A DNA stretch of 64,000 bases from Devosia sp. (GTDB lineage: Bacteria > Pseudomonadota > Alphaproteobacteria > Rhizobiales > Devosiaceae). Location of the stretch: contig NZ_JAFKHE010000018.1 of NCBI RefSeq assembly GCF_017307495.1, forward strand, positions 124,001-188,000, written 5' to 3'. Of this stretch, positions 43,967 through 52,626 are shown piece by piece; the first letter of the stretch is position 1; each line of letters starts with the position of its first letter. Position numbers and translations under genes: made by a program. Under the pieces are notes generated by a model. It searched no databases, was not told where the DNA came from, and saw nothing but the letters and a program-made list of their open reading frames with translations.

Positions 43967-46900
43967 TGAATTTCCTCGAGCGCGTCCTGCGGATGCCGCG
44001 GGTCGTGCTGACGGTGATGGCACTGCTGCTCATCGCCGGCTTCGGCGCCTACACCTCGCTGCCGAAGGAAAGCTTCCCGGCGATCGACATCCCGTATTTC
44101 TACGTCTCGGTGAGCCAGACCGGCGTCGCCCCGCGCGACGCGGAGCGCCTGTTGGCCAAGCCGATCGAGGACCGCATCAAGGACCTCGACGGGCTGGAGA
44201 ACTACACCTCGACCTCGAGCACCGGGCATGCCTCGGTGTTCCTCGAGTTCAACGTGAACGCCGACAAGGACAAGGCGCTCTCCGACATCCGCGCCAAGCT
44301 CGACGGCGTCTCGTCCGAGCTGCCTGCGGACGCCAACGACCCGACCGTGAACGAGATTTCGTTCTCGAACATGCCGTCGATCTCGGTGGCGCTCTATGGC
44401 GACGTGCCGGAGCGCACGCTGGTGCAGCGCGCCAAGGACCTCCGCGACGAGCTCGAGAACATCCCGACCGTGCAGAGCGTGACCATTTCCGGGTCGCGCG
44501 ACGAGATGCTCGCGGTCACGATCGACATGAACCGTCTCGAGGCCTACAACCTCACCGCGGCCCAACTGCTCGACGCGCTCGCCAAGAACAACATGGTGGT
44601 GCCGGGCGGTACGCTCGATACCGGCAAGGGCTCGTTCAACGTTGAAGTGCCCGGCCTCATCACTTCGGCGGCAGACGTCTACTCTCTGCCGATCAAGGCC
44701 GACGGCGACAACGTCGTGACCTTCGGCGACGTGGCGACCATCACCCGCACCTTCGCGGACGCGACCGAATACGCCCACGTCAACGGCCAGCCGGCGATCA
44801 CGCTGGGCGTGATCAAGGAACTGGGCACCAACGTCATCGACGTGTCCGACCAGGTGCGTGCGCGTACCGCGGCCTTCACCAAGTCGTGGCCGGCCGGCAT
44901 CCAGCACTCGTTCCTCGTCGACCAGGCCGACTCGACCAAGTCGCTGTTCCGCTCGCTGGAAGCCGCTGTGCTGACCGCCGTGGCGCTGGTGATGACCGTG
45001 TGCGTGGCGACGCTGGGCGTCCGCCCTGCCCTCATGATCGGCACCTCGATCCCGATCTCGTTCATGATCGCGTTCCTCGTCGTGCAAATGATGGGCATGA
45101 CCATCAACATGATGATCATGTTCGGCCTCGTGCTGGCCGTGGGCGTGCTCGTCGACGACCCGATCGTGGTGGTGGAATACGCCGAACGAAAGCTGCAGGA
45201 AGGCGTCTCCAAGAAGGAGGCGTTCATCCTCGCGGCCCGCAAGATGTTCGTGCCGGTGGTCTCGGCCACCTTCACGACGCTGGGTGCGTTCGTGCCGCTG
45301 CTGTTCTGGCCGGGCATCATCGGCAAGTTCATGAGCTACCTGCCGATCATCGTGATCGTGGTCATGGTCGCCTCGCTGCTTTCGGCGCTGGTGTTCATGC
45401 CCGTGATCGGCGCGATCATCGCCTCGAGCCACGTCGACGAAAAGGCCAAGGAAGCGGCCGACGTCGTCATGTACCCGGACAAGTTCGACACCAGGAAGGT
45501 GAAGGGCGCGACCGGCGTCTACGTGCGGACGCTCGCCCACCTGATCCGGCATCCGATCATCACGCTGGCAGTCGGCTTCTCGATCGTCATCGGCATGTTC
45601 GCGCTCTACATCACGCATCCGACCGGCATGGAGGCCTTCCCGGCCTCCGAGCCCGAGTTCGGCACCGTGAACGTGATCGCGCGCGGCAACTATTCGCCGA
45701 TCGAGATCCGCGACATGCTGGTCGAGGTCGAAAAGCAGGTCCTGCAGGTGCAGGGCGTGCAGGACTCGATCATGACTTTTGCCGGCTCGGGCGGCAGCTT
45801 CGGCGGCAGCTCGCCGCCGGACACGATCGGCCAGTTCAACCTGCAACTGATGCCTTGGAACGAGCGCGTCAAGGCCGAGGAGATCTTCCAGAACATCCGT
45901 GACCGGGTGAAGGACATCTCGGGCATCCAGGTGCAGATCGCGGCGCAGGAAAACGGCCCGCCGGCCGGCAAGGCGATCAACCTCAGCGTCGAGAGCAGTG
46001 TCTATGACGACCTCACGCCGGTGGTGGCCAAGCTGCGCAACTACATCCAAAACGACCTCGGCGACACCATCGACGTCGAAGACGGACGTCCCTCCCCGGG
46101 CATCGACTGGGAAGTGACGATCGACCGCGAGGCCGCCGCCAAGTACGGCATCGGCGTGCGCGAGCTGTCGCCCTACGTCCAGTTGGTCACCTCGGGCGTC
46201 AAGCTCGGCTCGTACCGGCCCGACGACGCGGACGGCGAACTCGACATCAAGGTCCGCCTACCGCTCGCGGAACGCAGCTTCGACAGCCTCGACTCGCTGC
46301 GCATCGTGACCTCGCAGGGCCTCGTTCCGGTGTCGAACTTCATCAAGCGCACGGCAGTTCCGAAGGTGGCCAACATCACCCGCAAGAACGGCAGCTACCA
46401 GATGACGGTCGCCGCCAACCTGACGCCGGGCGTGCCGGCCGACCAGAAGGTCGAGCAGCTCAAGGCATGGGTGGCCCAGCAGGGCTTCCCGTCGACGACC
46501 AAGGTCGTGTTCGGTGGTGCCGACGAACAGATCGGCGACACCAACGCGTTCATCGGCCAGGCGCTGATGGCGGCCCTGTTCATCATCTTCCTGGTGCTGC
46601 TGCTGGAGTACAACAGCTTCTACCAGGTGCTGGTGACGCTCTCGACGGTGGTCATGTCGATCGCCGGCGTGATGGTCGGCATGGTGGTCACGGGGATGAG
46701 CTTCTCGGCGATCATGACGGGCCTCGGCATCGTTGCCCTCGCCGGCATCGTGGTGAAGAACGGCATCGTGCTGATCGACACCTACAACCACTACAATCGT
46801 GGTGATGGCGTCGAACCGGTGAAGGCCATGCTGATCACTGCCAGCCAGCGCGTGCGGCCGGTGCTGCTCACCGCGACGGTGACGGCGCTGGGCGTGATCC

Positions 46901-47283
46901 CGATGGCGGTGAACGTCGAGTTCGACTTCATTCGCCGCGAGATCGTGTGGGGCGGCCTCGCCGGGTCGTGGTTCACGCACCTGTCGGCGGCCCTGGTCTC
47001 GGGCCTGTTCGTCTCGACCGCCCTCACCCTGGTGATGGTGCCGGTGATGGTGACCGCTCCCAGCGTGATCCGAAACGGCCGTATCGCCCAGGCGCTCGCC
47101 GGCTTCTTCAGCGGCCTGTTCCGCGGCCGCAAGAAGGCGACGGCGGTGACGCCGGAGGGTCAGGAAGTCGAGATCCCGGCCGACATCGACAGCTCCAGGC
47201 GCTTCATCAAGACCGAAGGTTCGGGCCTGGTGGAGACCGAGCAGGACGGCGTCACGGTCGTGAGCCGGCAGGCGGCGGAGTAG
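43963..47283 (+). CDS. RND multidrug efflux permease (AcrB-like)
   Basis: A 1106-residue inner-membrane proton/drug antiporter with 12 helices and two large periplasmic loops. The proton-relay aspartates are D398-D399 (GVLVDDPIVVVEYAERKL) and the partner lysine is K932 (GIVVKNGIVLID). The C-terminal tail of about 60 polar residues is longer than in AcrB. The sequence belongs to the proteobacterial AcrB/MexF-related branch with unknown substrate. No TolC-type channel gene is in the window. A strong terminator follows the stop codon. Confidence 0.95.
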   Translation: MMNFLERVLRMPRVVLTVMALLLIAGFGAYTSLPKESFPAIDIPYFYVSVSQTGVAPRDAERLLAKPIEDRIKDLDGLENYTSTSSTGHASVFLEFNVNADKDKALSDIRAKLDGVSSELPADANDPTVNEISFSNMPSISVALYGDVPERTLVQRAKDLRDELENIPTVQSVTISGSRDEMLAVTIDMNRLEAYNLTAAQLLDALAKNNMVVPGGTLDTGKGSFNVEVPGLITSAADVYSLPIKADGDNVVTFGDVATITRTFADATEYAHVNGQPAITLGVIKELGTNVIDVSDQVRARTAAFTKSWPAGIQHSFLVDQADSTKSLFRSLEAAVLTAVALVMTVCVATLGVRPALMIGTSIPISFMIAFLVVQMMGMTINMMIMFGLVLAVGVLVDDPIVVVEYAERKLQEGVSKKEAFILAARKMFVPVVSATFTTLGAFVPLLFWPGIIGKFMSYLPIIVIVVMVASLLSALVFMPVIGAIIASSHVDEKAKEAADVVMYPDKFDTRKVKGATGVYVRTLAHLIRHPIITLAVGFSIVIGMFALYITHPTGMEAFPASEPEFGTVNVIARGNYSPIEIRDMLVEVEKQVLQVQGVQDSIMTFAGSGGSFGGSSPPDTIGQFNLQLMPWNERVKAEEIFQNIRDRVKDISGIQVQIAAQENGPPAGKAINLSVESSVYDDLTPVVAKLRNYIQNDLGDTIDVEDGRPSPGIDWEVTIDREAAAKYGIGVRELSPYVQLVTSGVKLGSYRPDDADGELDIKVRLPLAERSFDSLDSLRIVTSQGLVPVSNFIKRTAVPKVANITRKNGSYQMTVAANLTPGVPADQKVEQLKAWVAQQGFPSTTKVVFGGADEQIGDTNAFIGQALMAALFIIFLVLLLEYNSFYQVLVTLSTVVMSIAGVMVGMVVTGMSFSAIMTGLGIVALAGIVVKNGIVLIDTYNHYNRGDGVEPVKAMLITASQRVRPVLLTATVTALGVIPMAVNVEFDFIRREIVWGGLAGSWFTHLSAALVSGLFVSTALTLVMVPVMVTAPSVIRNGRIAQALAGFFSGLFRGRKKATAVTPEGQEVEIPADIDSSRRFIKTEGSGLVETEQDGVTVVSRQAAE

Positions 47284-47308
47284 CCGGCGCAGCCATCGAT
47301 ACTTGCAG

Positions 47309-47340
47309 GGCCCGGGGCATCGTCCCGGGCCTTTTGTTGT
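47309..47340 (+). terminator. Rho-independent terminator of the PadR-RND operon
   Basis: GGCCCGGG, a 7-nt loop and CCCGGGCC form an 8-bp perfect stem, followed by TTTTGTTGT. It begins 25 nt after the RND stop codon. Confidence 0.85.
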
Positions 47341-47350
47341 TTGGCGCCGA

Positions 47351-48337
47351 TTATCGGGCCGCGGCCGAGCGACGTGGAACCGACCCTCTGGCCCACTGCC
47401 ATGCCACCCCTGCGGCCAGCGACGCGGCAAAGGTAAGGGCGATGACGAGCAGCGAGTTCGTCCCCAGTTTCAGCTCGACAACCAGGATGCCGATGACCAG
47501 AACGTGGGCGAGGTAGGCGGTGAAGGTGGCCCGGCCGAGGGCGGACCAGACGGGCCAGCGCAGGTCGAGCCGCATGAACAGCAGCACGACCGAGATCCCG
47601 TAGCCGAGGGTCGAGAGCGAGAAGTCGTGGCCCATCGGGTAGCGGGGCACGACGAGATAGCCCTCCCCCAGCTGGCCGAGCGCGAACAGCACGACCGCAG
47701 CGATGAGGGTCGGTACAGGCAGGCCACTCACCCAGCCGCCGTGCCGGCGCAGGAGTACGCCGGCAACGAGGAAGACCGGCGCGAAGAAGATGCCGTTGCG
47801 ATCCATCCAGAACGGGGAAACGCGCTGCAGCAGGATCGGCCCGTAGGACCCCACGATCGTCCCGAGCAGGAACAGCGCCACCGACAGCACAGCCGTCATG
47901 CGCCAGCCGAACCAGCGGCCGGAGAAGGCCACGATCACAGTGCCGACGATGAGTGCGGGCAGGAACCACAGGTGGAAGGCCGGTCCGCCGGTCCAGAGCA
48001 GAAAGGCCAGGCCGACCGGGGAGAGGTCGAGCGCATGGCTCGGCACCGTGACGGCTTGCCACGCGACCATGACGGCCACCCAGGCGACGAACGGAACGCC
48101 GACGCGGCGGAGGACACGGAGCACGAGGCGCCCCGGCGCGGCAAGTTCCTCGGGCTTCCAGAACCAGGCCGAGAGGATGAAGAAGACCGGGACGGCAAAG
48201 CGGCTCAGTTCATCGAGGACGAAGCCGAGCAGCCGGTTGTCGTGAAAGCCGCCCGCCGCGACGTGCAGCGTGATGATCCCGAGCAGGCTGAGGACGCGCA
48301 GTGCATCGAGGGAGGCGTTGCGGCCGGCGGCTGACAT
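47351..48337 (-). CDS. acyltransferase family 3 membrane protein
   Basis: A 328-residue protein with about ten hydrophobic helices. The N-terminal SLDALRVLSLLGIITLHV contains the conserved histidine of acyltransferase-3 enzymes, which acetylate or succinylate sugars on lipopolysaccharide, peptidoglycan or exopolysaccharide. Length is typical. The start is 6 nt after the stop of a 31-codon Cys-rich micro-ORF (48344-48439), suggesting translational coupling. The gene is convergent with the RND operon. Confidence 0.88.
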   Translation of the reverse strand: MSAAGRNASLDALRVLSLLGIITLHVAAGGFHDNRLLGFVLDELSRFAVPVFFILSAWFWKPEELAAPGRLVLRVLRRVGVPFVAWVAVMVAWQAVTVPSHALDLSPVGLAFLLWTGGPAFHLWFLPALIVGTVIVAFSGRWFGWRMTAVLSVALFLLGTIVGSYGPILLQRVSPFWMDRNGIFFAPVFLVAGVLLRRHGGWVSGLPVPTLIAAVVLFALGQLGEGYLVVPRYPMGHDFSLSTLGYGISVVLLFMRLDLRWPVWSALGRATFTAYLAHVLVIGILVVELKLGTNSLLVIALTFAASLAAGVAWQWARGSVPRRSAAAR

Positions 48338-48343
48338 GGGCGC

Positions 48344-48439
48344 CTAGCAGCAAGCACGGCCAAGCGGCCAGGCATGCCCCTTGGAGCAAGCGAACGCCGG
48401 GGCGGGCGTGCCGCCGGGCACGAGGTCGCAACACCACAT
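48344..48439 (-). CDS. Cys-rich 31-codon micro-ORF, possible leader peptide
   Basis: ATG at 48439 to TAG at 48344. The peptide begins MWCCDLVPGG and ends GRACC, with five cysteines at positions 3, 4, 18, 30 and 31. A GGAG lies 9 nt upstream, inside the right half of the 22-bp palindrome at 48445-48466. The stop is 6 nt before the acyltransferase ATG. Poly-cysteine short ORFs act as cysteine-sensing attenuators in mycobacteria; the resemblance here is only in outline. It may also be chance. Confidence 0.4.
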   Translation of the reverse strand: MWCCDLVPGGTPAPAFACSKGHAWPLGRACC

Positions 48440-48444
48440 TGGGG

Positions 48445-48466
48445 AATCTCCGTACGTACGGAGATT
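48445..48466. repeat. 22-bp perfect palindrome
   Basis: AATCTCCGTAC is followed by its exact complement GTACGGAGATT, flanked by GGGG on the left and CTCCCC on the right. It lies between the Atm1-type ABC gene and the acyltransferase gene. On the minus strand it pairs the GGAG of the micro-ORF with CTCC. It could be a terminator-like hairpin, a translation switch or a protein site. Confidence 0.6.
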
Positions 48467-48501
48467 GCTCCCCAGCCGGCCTGCGCCGCAAGCCCCGCTG
48501 G

Positions 48502-50400
48502 CTACTCCGCGGCCGGCAGGCCGCGCTTGACGAAGCCCTCGGGGTCGTTGGCGACCTTGCGCGCCAGTTCCTCGACCTCGCTCGCCTCGCGCTGGCGGTT
48601 CCACATCTGGGCGTAGAGGCCCTGCCGGGCCAGCAGCCCGGAATGCGTGCCCCGCTCGGCGATCTGGCCGTCGCGGAGCACGATGATCTCGTCCGCATTG
48701 ACCACAGTGGAAAGCCGATGGGCGATGACCAGCGTGGTGCGGTTGGCCGAGACCAGGTCGAGCGCGGACTTGATGTCCTGCTCGGTCTTGGTGTCGAGCG
48801 CCGAGGTGGCCTCGTCGAGGATCAGGATGGCGGGAGCCTTGAGGATGGTGCGGGCGATGGCGACGCGCTGCTTCTCGCCGCCCGAGAGCTTCAAACCGCG
48901 CTCGCCCACCTGGGTCTCGAAGCCCTTGGGCAGCGCCTCGATGAAGTGGCCGATCTGAGCCAGTTCGGCAGCCTTCTTCACCTCGTCTTCCGTCGCGTCG
49001 GGGCGGCCATAGCGGATGTTGTAGGCGATGGTGTCGTTGAACAGCACGGTATCCTGCGGGACCATGCCGATGGCGGCGCGCAGGCTTTCCTGCGTGACGT
49101 CGCGCAGGTCCTGCCCGTCGATCGTGATGCGCCCCTCGATCACGTCGTAGAAGCGATACAGCAAGCGCGAGATCGTCGACTTGCCGGCGCCCGAAGGCCC
49201 AACGACGGCGATGGTCTTGCCGGCCGGCACCTCGAAGCTCACGCCCTTGAGGATGGGGCGGTCGGGATCGTAGTGGAACTTCACGTCCTCGAAGCGGATC
49301 ACCGGGCCGGTGATGGCGATCGGCCGCGCCCCGGGCTTGTTCTGGATCTCGGGCGGACGGTCGAGCAGCTTGAACATCTCCTCGATGTCGGTGAGGCCCT
49401 GGCGGATTTCGCGGTACACGAAACCGATCATGTTGAGGGGCCGGTAGATCTGCATGAGGAAGGTGTTGAGCAGGACGAAATCGCCCAGCGTCAGGGTACG
49501 GTTCATCACGCCGATGACCGCCAGCACGCCGATGACCACCGTGCCTGAGTAGAAGATCACCGCCTGGCCGAAGTTGAGGAAGCCCAGCGAGGACCAGATG
49601 CGGATGGCCGAGCGCTCGTAGCGTGCCATCGAGGCGTCGAAGCGGTCGGCCTCCATCTTCTCGTTGGCGAAGTACTTCACCGTCTCGAAGTTGAGCAGGC
49701 TGTCGATGGCCTTGCCGTTGGCGTCGGTGTCGCTCTCGTTCATGTCGCGGCGGATCGAGATCCGCCAGTTCGACGCCTTGATGGTGAACCACAGGTAGAG
49801 CCAGACCGTGACGACCAGCACGGACAGGTAGCTGACGCCGAACATCACCACGAAGATGGTGCCGGTGATGACGAACTCGACCAGCGTCGGCGCCGTGTTG
49901 AGCATCGTGAAGCGCACGATGGTCTCGATGCCCTTGGTGCCGCGCTCGATGACGCGGCTGAGCCCGCCGGTGCGGCGCGCCAGATGGAAGCGGAGCGAGA
50001 GCCGGTGCATGTGCTCGAAGGTCTGCAGGGCCAGCTTGCGCACGGCATGCTGGCCGACGGAGGCGAACAGCACGTCGCGCAACTGCTGGAAGCCGGCGTC
50101 GATGATATTGCCGACGCCGAAGGCGATGACGAGCACGACCGGCACCGCGACACCCATCAGCAGCGCGGTGTCGGGCGTCGCGCCATCCAGGCTGTCGATG
50201 ATCCACTTGTAGATGAAGGGCACGAGCGTGGTCGCGACCTTGCTGACCAGCAGCGCGCCGATGGCGAGGACGACGCGAACCTTGAGGTCAGTACGGCCAG
50301 CGGGCCACATGTACTGCCAGAGGTTGCGAACGGTAGAGAACAGGCCGCCCTCCTCCGCACTGACGGTGGGGCGCTTGGGTGCCTCTTCGGCGACAGACAT
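48502..50400 (-). CDS. Atm1/HMT1-type ABC transporter (fused permease-ATPase)
   Basis: A 632-residue half-transporter. The membrane domain covers residues 30-340 with six helices (for example VVLAIGALLVSKVATTLVPF). The ATPase domain has GPSGAGKSTISRL (Walker A), LKLSGGEKQRVAIAR (signature) and ILILDEATSALD (Walker B). RPLNMIGFVYREIRQGLTDIEEM is typical of the Atm1/heavy-metal-tolerance group, which exports glutathione-bound sulfur or metal species. Coupled by ATGA to a Cys-containing ArsR gene, which supports a metal- or thiol-linked role. Confidence 0.92.
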   Translation of the reverse strand: MSVAEEAPKRPTVSAEEGGLFSTVRNLWQYMWPAGRTDLKVRVVLAIGALLVSKVATTLVPFIYKWIIDSLDGATPDTALLMGVAVPVVLVIAFGVGNIIDAGFQQLRDVLFASVGQHAVRKLALQTFEHMHRLSLRFHLARRTGGLSRVIERGTKGIETIVRFTMLNTAPTLVEFVITGTIFVVMFGVSYLSVLVVTVWLYLWFTIKASNWRISIRRDMNESDTDANGKAIDSLLNFETVKYFANEKMEADRFDASMARYERSAIRIWSSLGFLNFGQAVIFYSGTVVIGVLAVIGVMNRTLTLGDFVLLNTFLMQIYRPLNMIGFVYREIRQGLTDIEEMFKLLDRPPEIQNKPGARPIAITGPVIRFEDVKFHYDPDRPILKGVSFEVPAGKTIAVVGPSGAGKSTISRLLYRFYDVIEGRITIDGQDLRDVTQESLRAAIGMVPQDTVLFNDTIAYNIRYGRPDATEDEVKKAAELAQIGHFIEALPKGFETQVGERGLKLSGGEKQRVAIARTILKAPAILILDEATSALDTKTEQDIKSALDLVSANRTTLVIAHRLSTVVNADEIIVLRDGQIAERGTHSGLLARQGLYAQMWNRQREASEVEELARKVANDPEGFVKRGLPAAE

Positions 50401-50726
50401 CAGGCGAGCTCTTTGACCGGGGAAACGGTGGTAGCAAGGCCTGCGAACAGGCCGGAACAGGCCGAATTGAACTCGGCAAGGCGATCGGTGCGCAGCTTGT
50501 AGCAGTTGCGCGTGCCCTTGGCCTGGCGCTCGACCAGGCCGGCATCGAGCAGAACCTTGATGTGCTGGCTGACGGTGGACTGGGCCAGCGGCAGGCACTG
50601 GGTCACGTCCGTGCAGCAGCAGTCGCCCGCGTCCTGCTCGGCCAGGATGCGCAGGATGCTGAGCCGCACCGGGTGGCCGAGGGCGCGCATCACGCTGGCA
50701 ATGTCATCGTCGCGCATCTGGTTCAT
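50400..50726 (-). CDS. ArsR-family regulator with a Cys cluster
   Basis: About 108 residues. The winged helix is clear: ALGHPVRLSILRILAEQ, then LPLAQSTVSQHIKVLLDAGLVERQ. Between helices lies GDCCCTDVTQCL, four cysteines within ten residues, and another in FNSACSGLF, which suggests metal or thiol-redox sensing. The start is uncertain: ATG 50726 is used; TTG 50732 and ATG 50717 are alternatives, all without a strong site. It is co-transcribed with the Atm1-type transporter, its likely target. Confidence 0.88.
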   Translation of the reverse strand: MNQMRDDDIASVMRALGHPVRLSILRILAEQDAGDCCCTDVTQCLPLAQSTVSQHIKVLLDAGLVERQAKGTRNCYKLRTDRLAEFNSACSGLFAGLATTVSPVKELA

Positions 50727-50890
50727 CGGCAATCAGCGATAGAGAATCGGGGGCCGCAAGGCAAGGTCAAAGCGCCTGCCCGAAGGGGGAGTTGTGGGTT
50801 GGAGGGATGACGGCGCGGTGGTGGGAAAGGCGCGTGCAAGCCTGCCTGAGGCCGCCCTGCCCCGTGTGGGAGAGGGTGACGCCATCGCGC

Positions 50891-52513
50891 TCAATCCTCG
50901 GTCACCAGCGGCAGGTCGAAGACCTGGCCGGGGAAGATCCTCGAGGGTCGGGCGATCAGGTCTCGGTTGGCCTTGAAGATGGTGCGGTAGTGCAGGCCGG
51001 AGCCGTAGTAGCGGTGGGCGATGCTCCACAGGGTATCGCCGCGCCGGATGAGCGCCTTGCCGCCGGTGTAGCGGCCATCCACCGGGTCGCCGAAGGGGAC
51101 CAGCCGGAGGATGGTGACGCTGCCCGCCCCGGTCCGGGCGCGCGGCACCTGGAATTCCGCCACCAGCGCCGGTGCGTCGGGCAGCGGCAGTTCGACCACC
51201 GAGCCATCGTCGTGCGCAACGTATGCCGGGAGCACGGCGTCCAGGTCGCCCCCGGGCAGTGAGAGGACCTGGACTGAGGCCGACCCGGCGCGCGGCACGA
51301 TGGCGGCGATCGCCGGCAGCGGCTCGCCGGCCGGTGTTGCGTCGCCACTGTCATCCTGCGCGGGCGTGGACGGCTCCACGGGTCGAACGCGATCGGCGGC
51401 CAGTGGCGGCGCTGTGGCGGCTTCACTGTTCCCGGCAGGTTCGGATGGCGTTGAGGTCGTTCCCACAGGGGGAAGGTTCGGCGCGGCGACCTCGGGAATA
51501 GGATCGACCACGGCCGACGCATCGCCCTCAGGAGTCGCGGGGGTGGCTGCGCCGATCGGCTCGCGCGGCGGCGCGGGGGCCGTGCCCGAAGCCGGCGGCA
51601 GCAGGGCGGGAGCAGCGTCAGGGGCAAGTGCCCCTTCAGGAACAGGTGCAGTCGCCGGCGCATCGGCTGGCGCCTGGATCTCGACCGTGATCGCCGCCTG
51701 GCCCAGGAGCCGGCCACTGCCGGGCTCGATCGCCTCGATGCGCAACTCGCGCTTCGGCTGGGTGAGGATCGCCCCGGTTTCGACCAGCCAGCGCCCCTCC
51801 TCCACCGGGCTCTCGCCCATCAATTCGCCGTCGGCGTAGAGACGGATCAGCGCACCGGCCGGGCCCGAGCCGGAGATGTAGCTCGCGTCGCCCTCAAGCT
51901 CGATGGCGTCGATGGTCGGCGGCTGCTCGATCGGCGCAGCGACCGGAGGTGCCGGCGCCGGCGGCAGCGGCTCGGCGTTGGCGACCTGCGTCTCGGGCCG
52001 GGGATCGGCCGGAGGCAGGGGGACGACAGCAGGGGGAATGGGCGGCGCTTCAGCCGGCGTCGGTCCGGCAACGGGGTCGGTGACCGGCTCGATCGTCGCC
52101 GCCAGCGCAACGTCCTGCCGACCGGGGTCGACGGCCTCGTCGGCGGGCAGCAGCAAGGGGCCGCCCCGTCCGGCCGGCGCGGCTCCGGTGTCGATCTCGG
52201 GAACGGGTGCCGCACTGCCGGGAGCCGGCACCGGGGATTCCGGCGCCGATCCGGCTTCGGGAGCCGCGGCCACATCCTGCGTCCCGGTCGGCTGCTGCGC
52301 CTGTCCGGCGCCAGCCGGTTCGGCCGGGGGAGTGTCGGCAATGGCACGAGAGGGCGGCGGGTCGGGTGCGACTTCGACCACGGGTCGCCTTTCGTCCCGG
52401 CGCAGGTCGAACTTGCGCTCGGCCATATCATGGAGGCAGGCGGCGAGCCCGCGCGGATGGCCGGCGCAGGCATCCACCAGGGGGATGGCGATGATACCCA
52501 GCGCAACCGCCAT
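50891..52513 (-). CDS. LysM-domain protein with long Pro/Ala-rich region
   Basis: At least 540 residues. The C-terminal LysM domain (RRGDTLWSIAHRYYGSGLHYRTIF) binds peptidoglycan. Residues about 50-250 and 300-420 are disordered, Pro/Ala-rich sequence, with an Ig-like segment between (GDASYISGSGPAGALIRLY). The ATG at 52513 cuts a hydrophobic helix short. Frame upstream adds LSRTDDRRTLLIALAAAGAT, completing a good membrane anchor, and starts at CTG 52573 with GGAGG 5 nt upstream, so the true start may be there. Confidence 0.85.
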   Translation of the reverse strand: MAVALGIIAIPLVDACAGHPRGLAACLHDMAERKFDLRRDERRPVVEVAPDPPPSRAIADTPPAEPAGAGQAQQPTGTQDVAAAPEAGSAPESPVPAPGSAAPVPEIDTGAAPAGRGGPLLLPADEAVDPGRQDVALAATIEPVTDPVAGPTPAEAPPIPPAVVPLPPADPRPETQVANAEPLPPAPAPPVAAPIEQPPTIDAIELEGDASYISGSGPAGALIRLYADGELMGESPVEEGRWLVETGAILTQPKRELRIEAIEPGSGRLLGQAAITVEIQAPADAPATAPVPEGALAPDAAPALLPPASGTAPAPPREPIGAATPATPEGDASAVVDPIPEVAAPNLPPVGTTSTPSEPAGNSEAATAPPLAADRVRPVEPSTPAQDDSGDATPAGEPLPAIAAIVPRAGSASVQVLSLPGGDLDAVLPAYVAHDDGSVVELPLPDAPALVAEFQVPRARTGAGSVTILRLVPFGDPVDGRYTGGKALIRRGDTLWSIAHRYYGSGLHYRTIFKANRDLIARPSRIFPGQVFDLPLVTED

Positions 52514-52626
52514 CGTCGCCCCCGCGGCGGCGAGGGCGATGAGCAGCGTTCTACGATCGTCGGTCCGGCTCAGCAGGGCCTCCGGGCAATACGGGACAGC
52601 CTGCCCCGTAGTCCCCCTAGCGGTAT

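Noticed and set aside
43921..46050. 709-codon minus-strand frame opposite the RND pump
   Set aside because: His/Arg/Asp-rich antisense shadow; the plus-strand RND permease explains the DNA fully.
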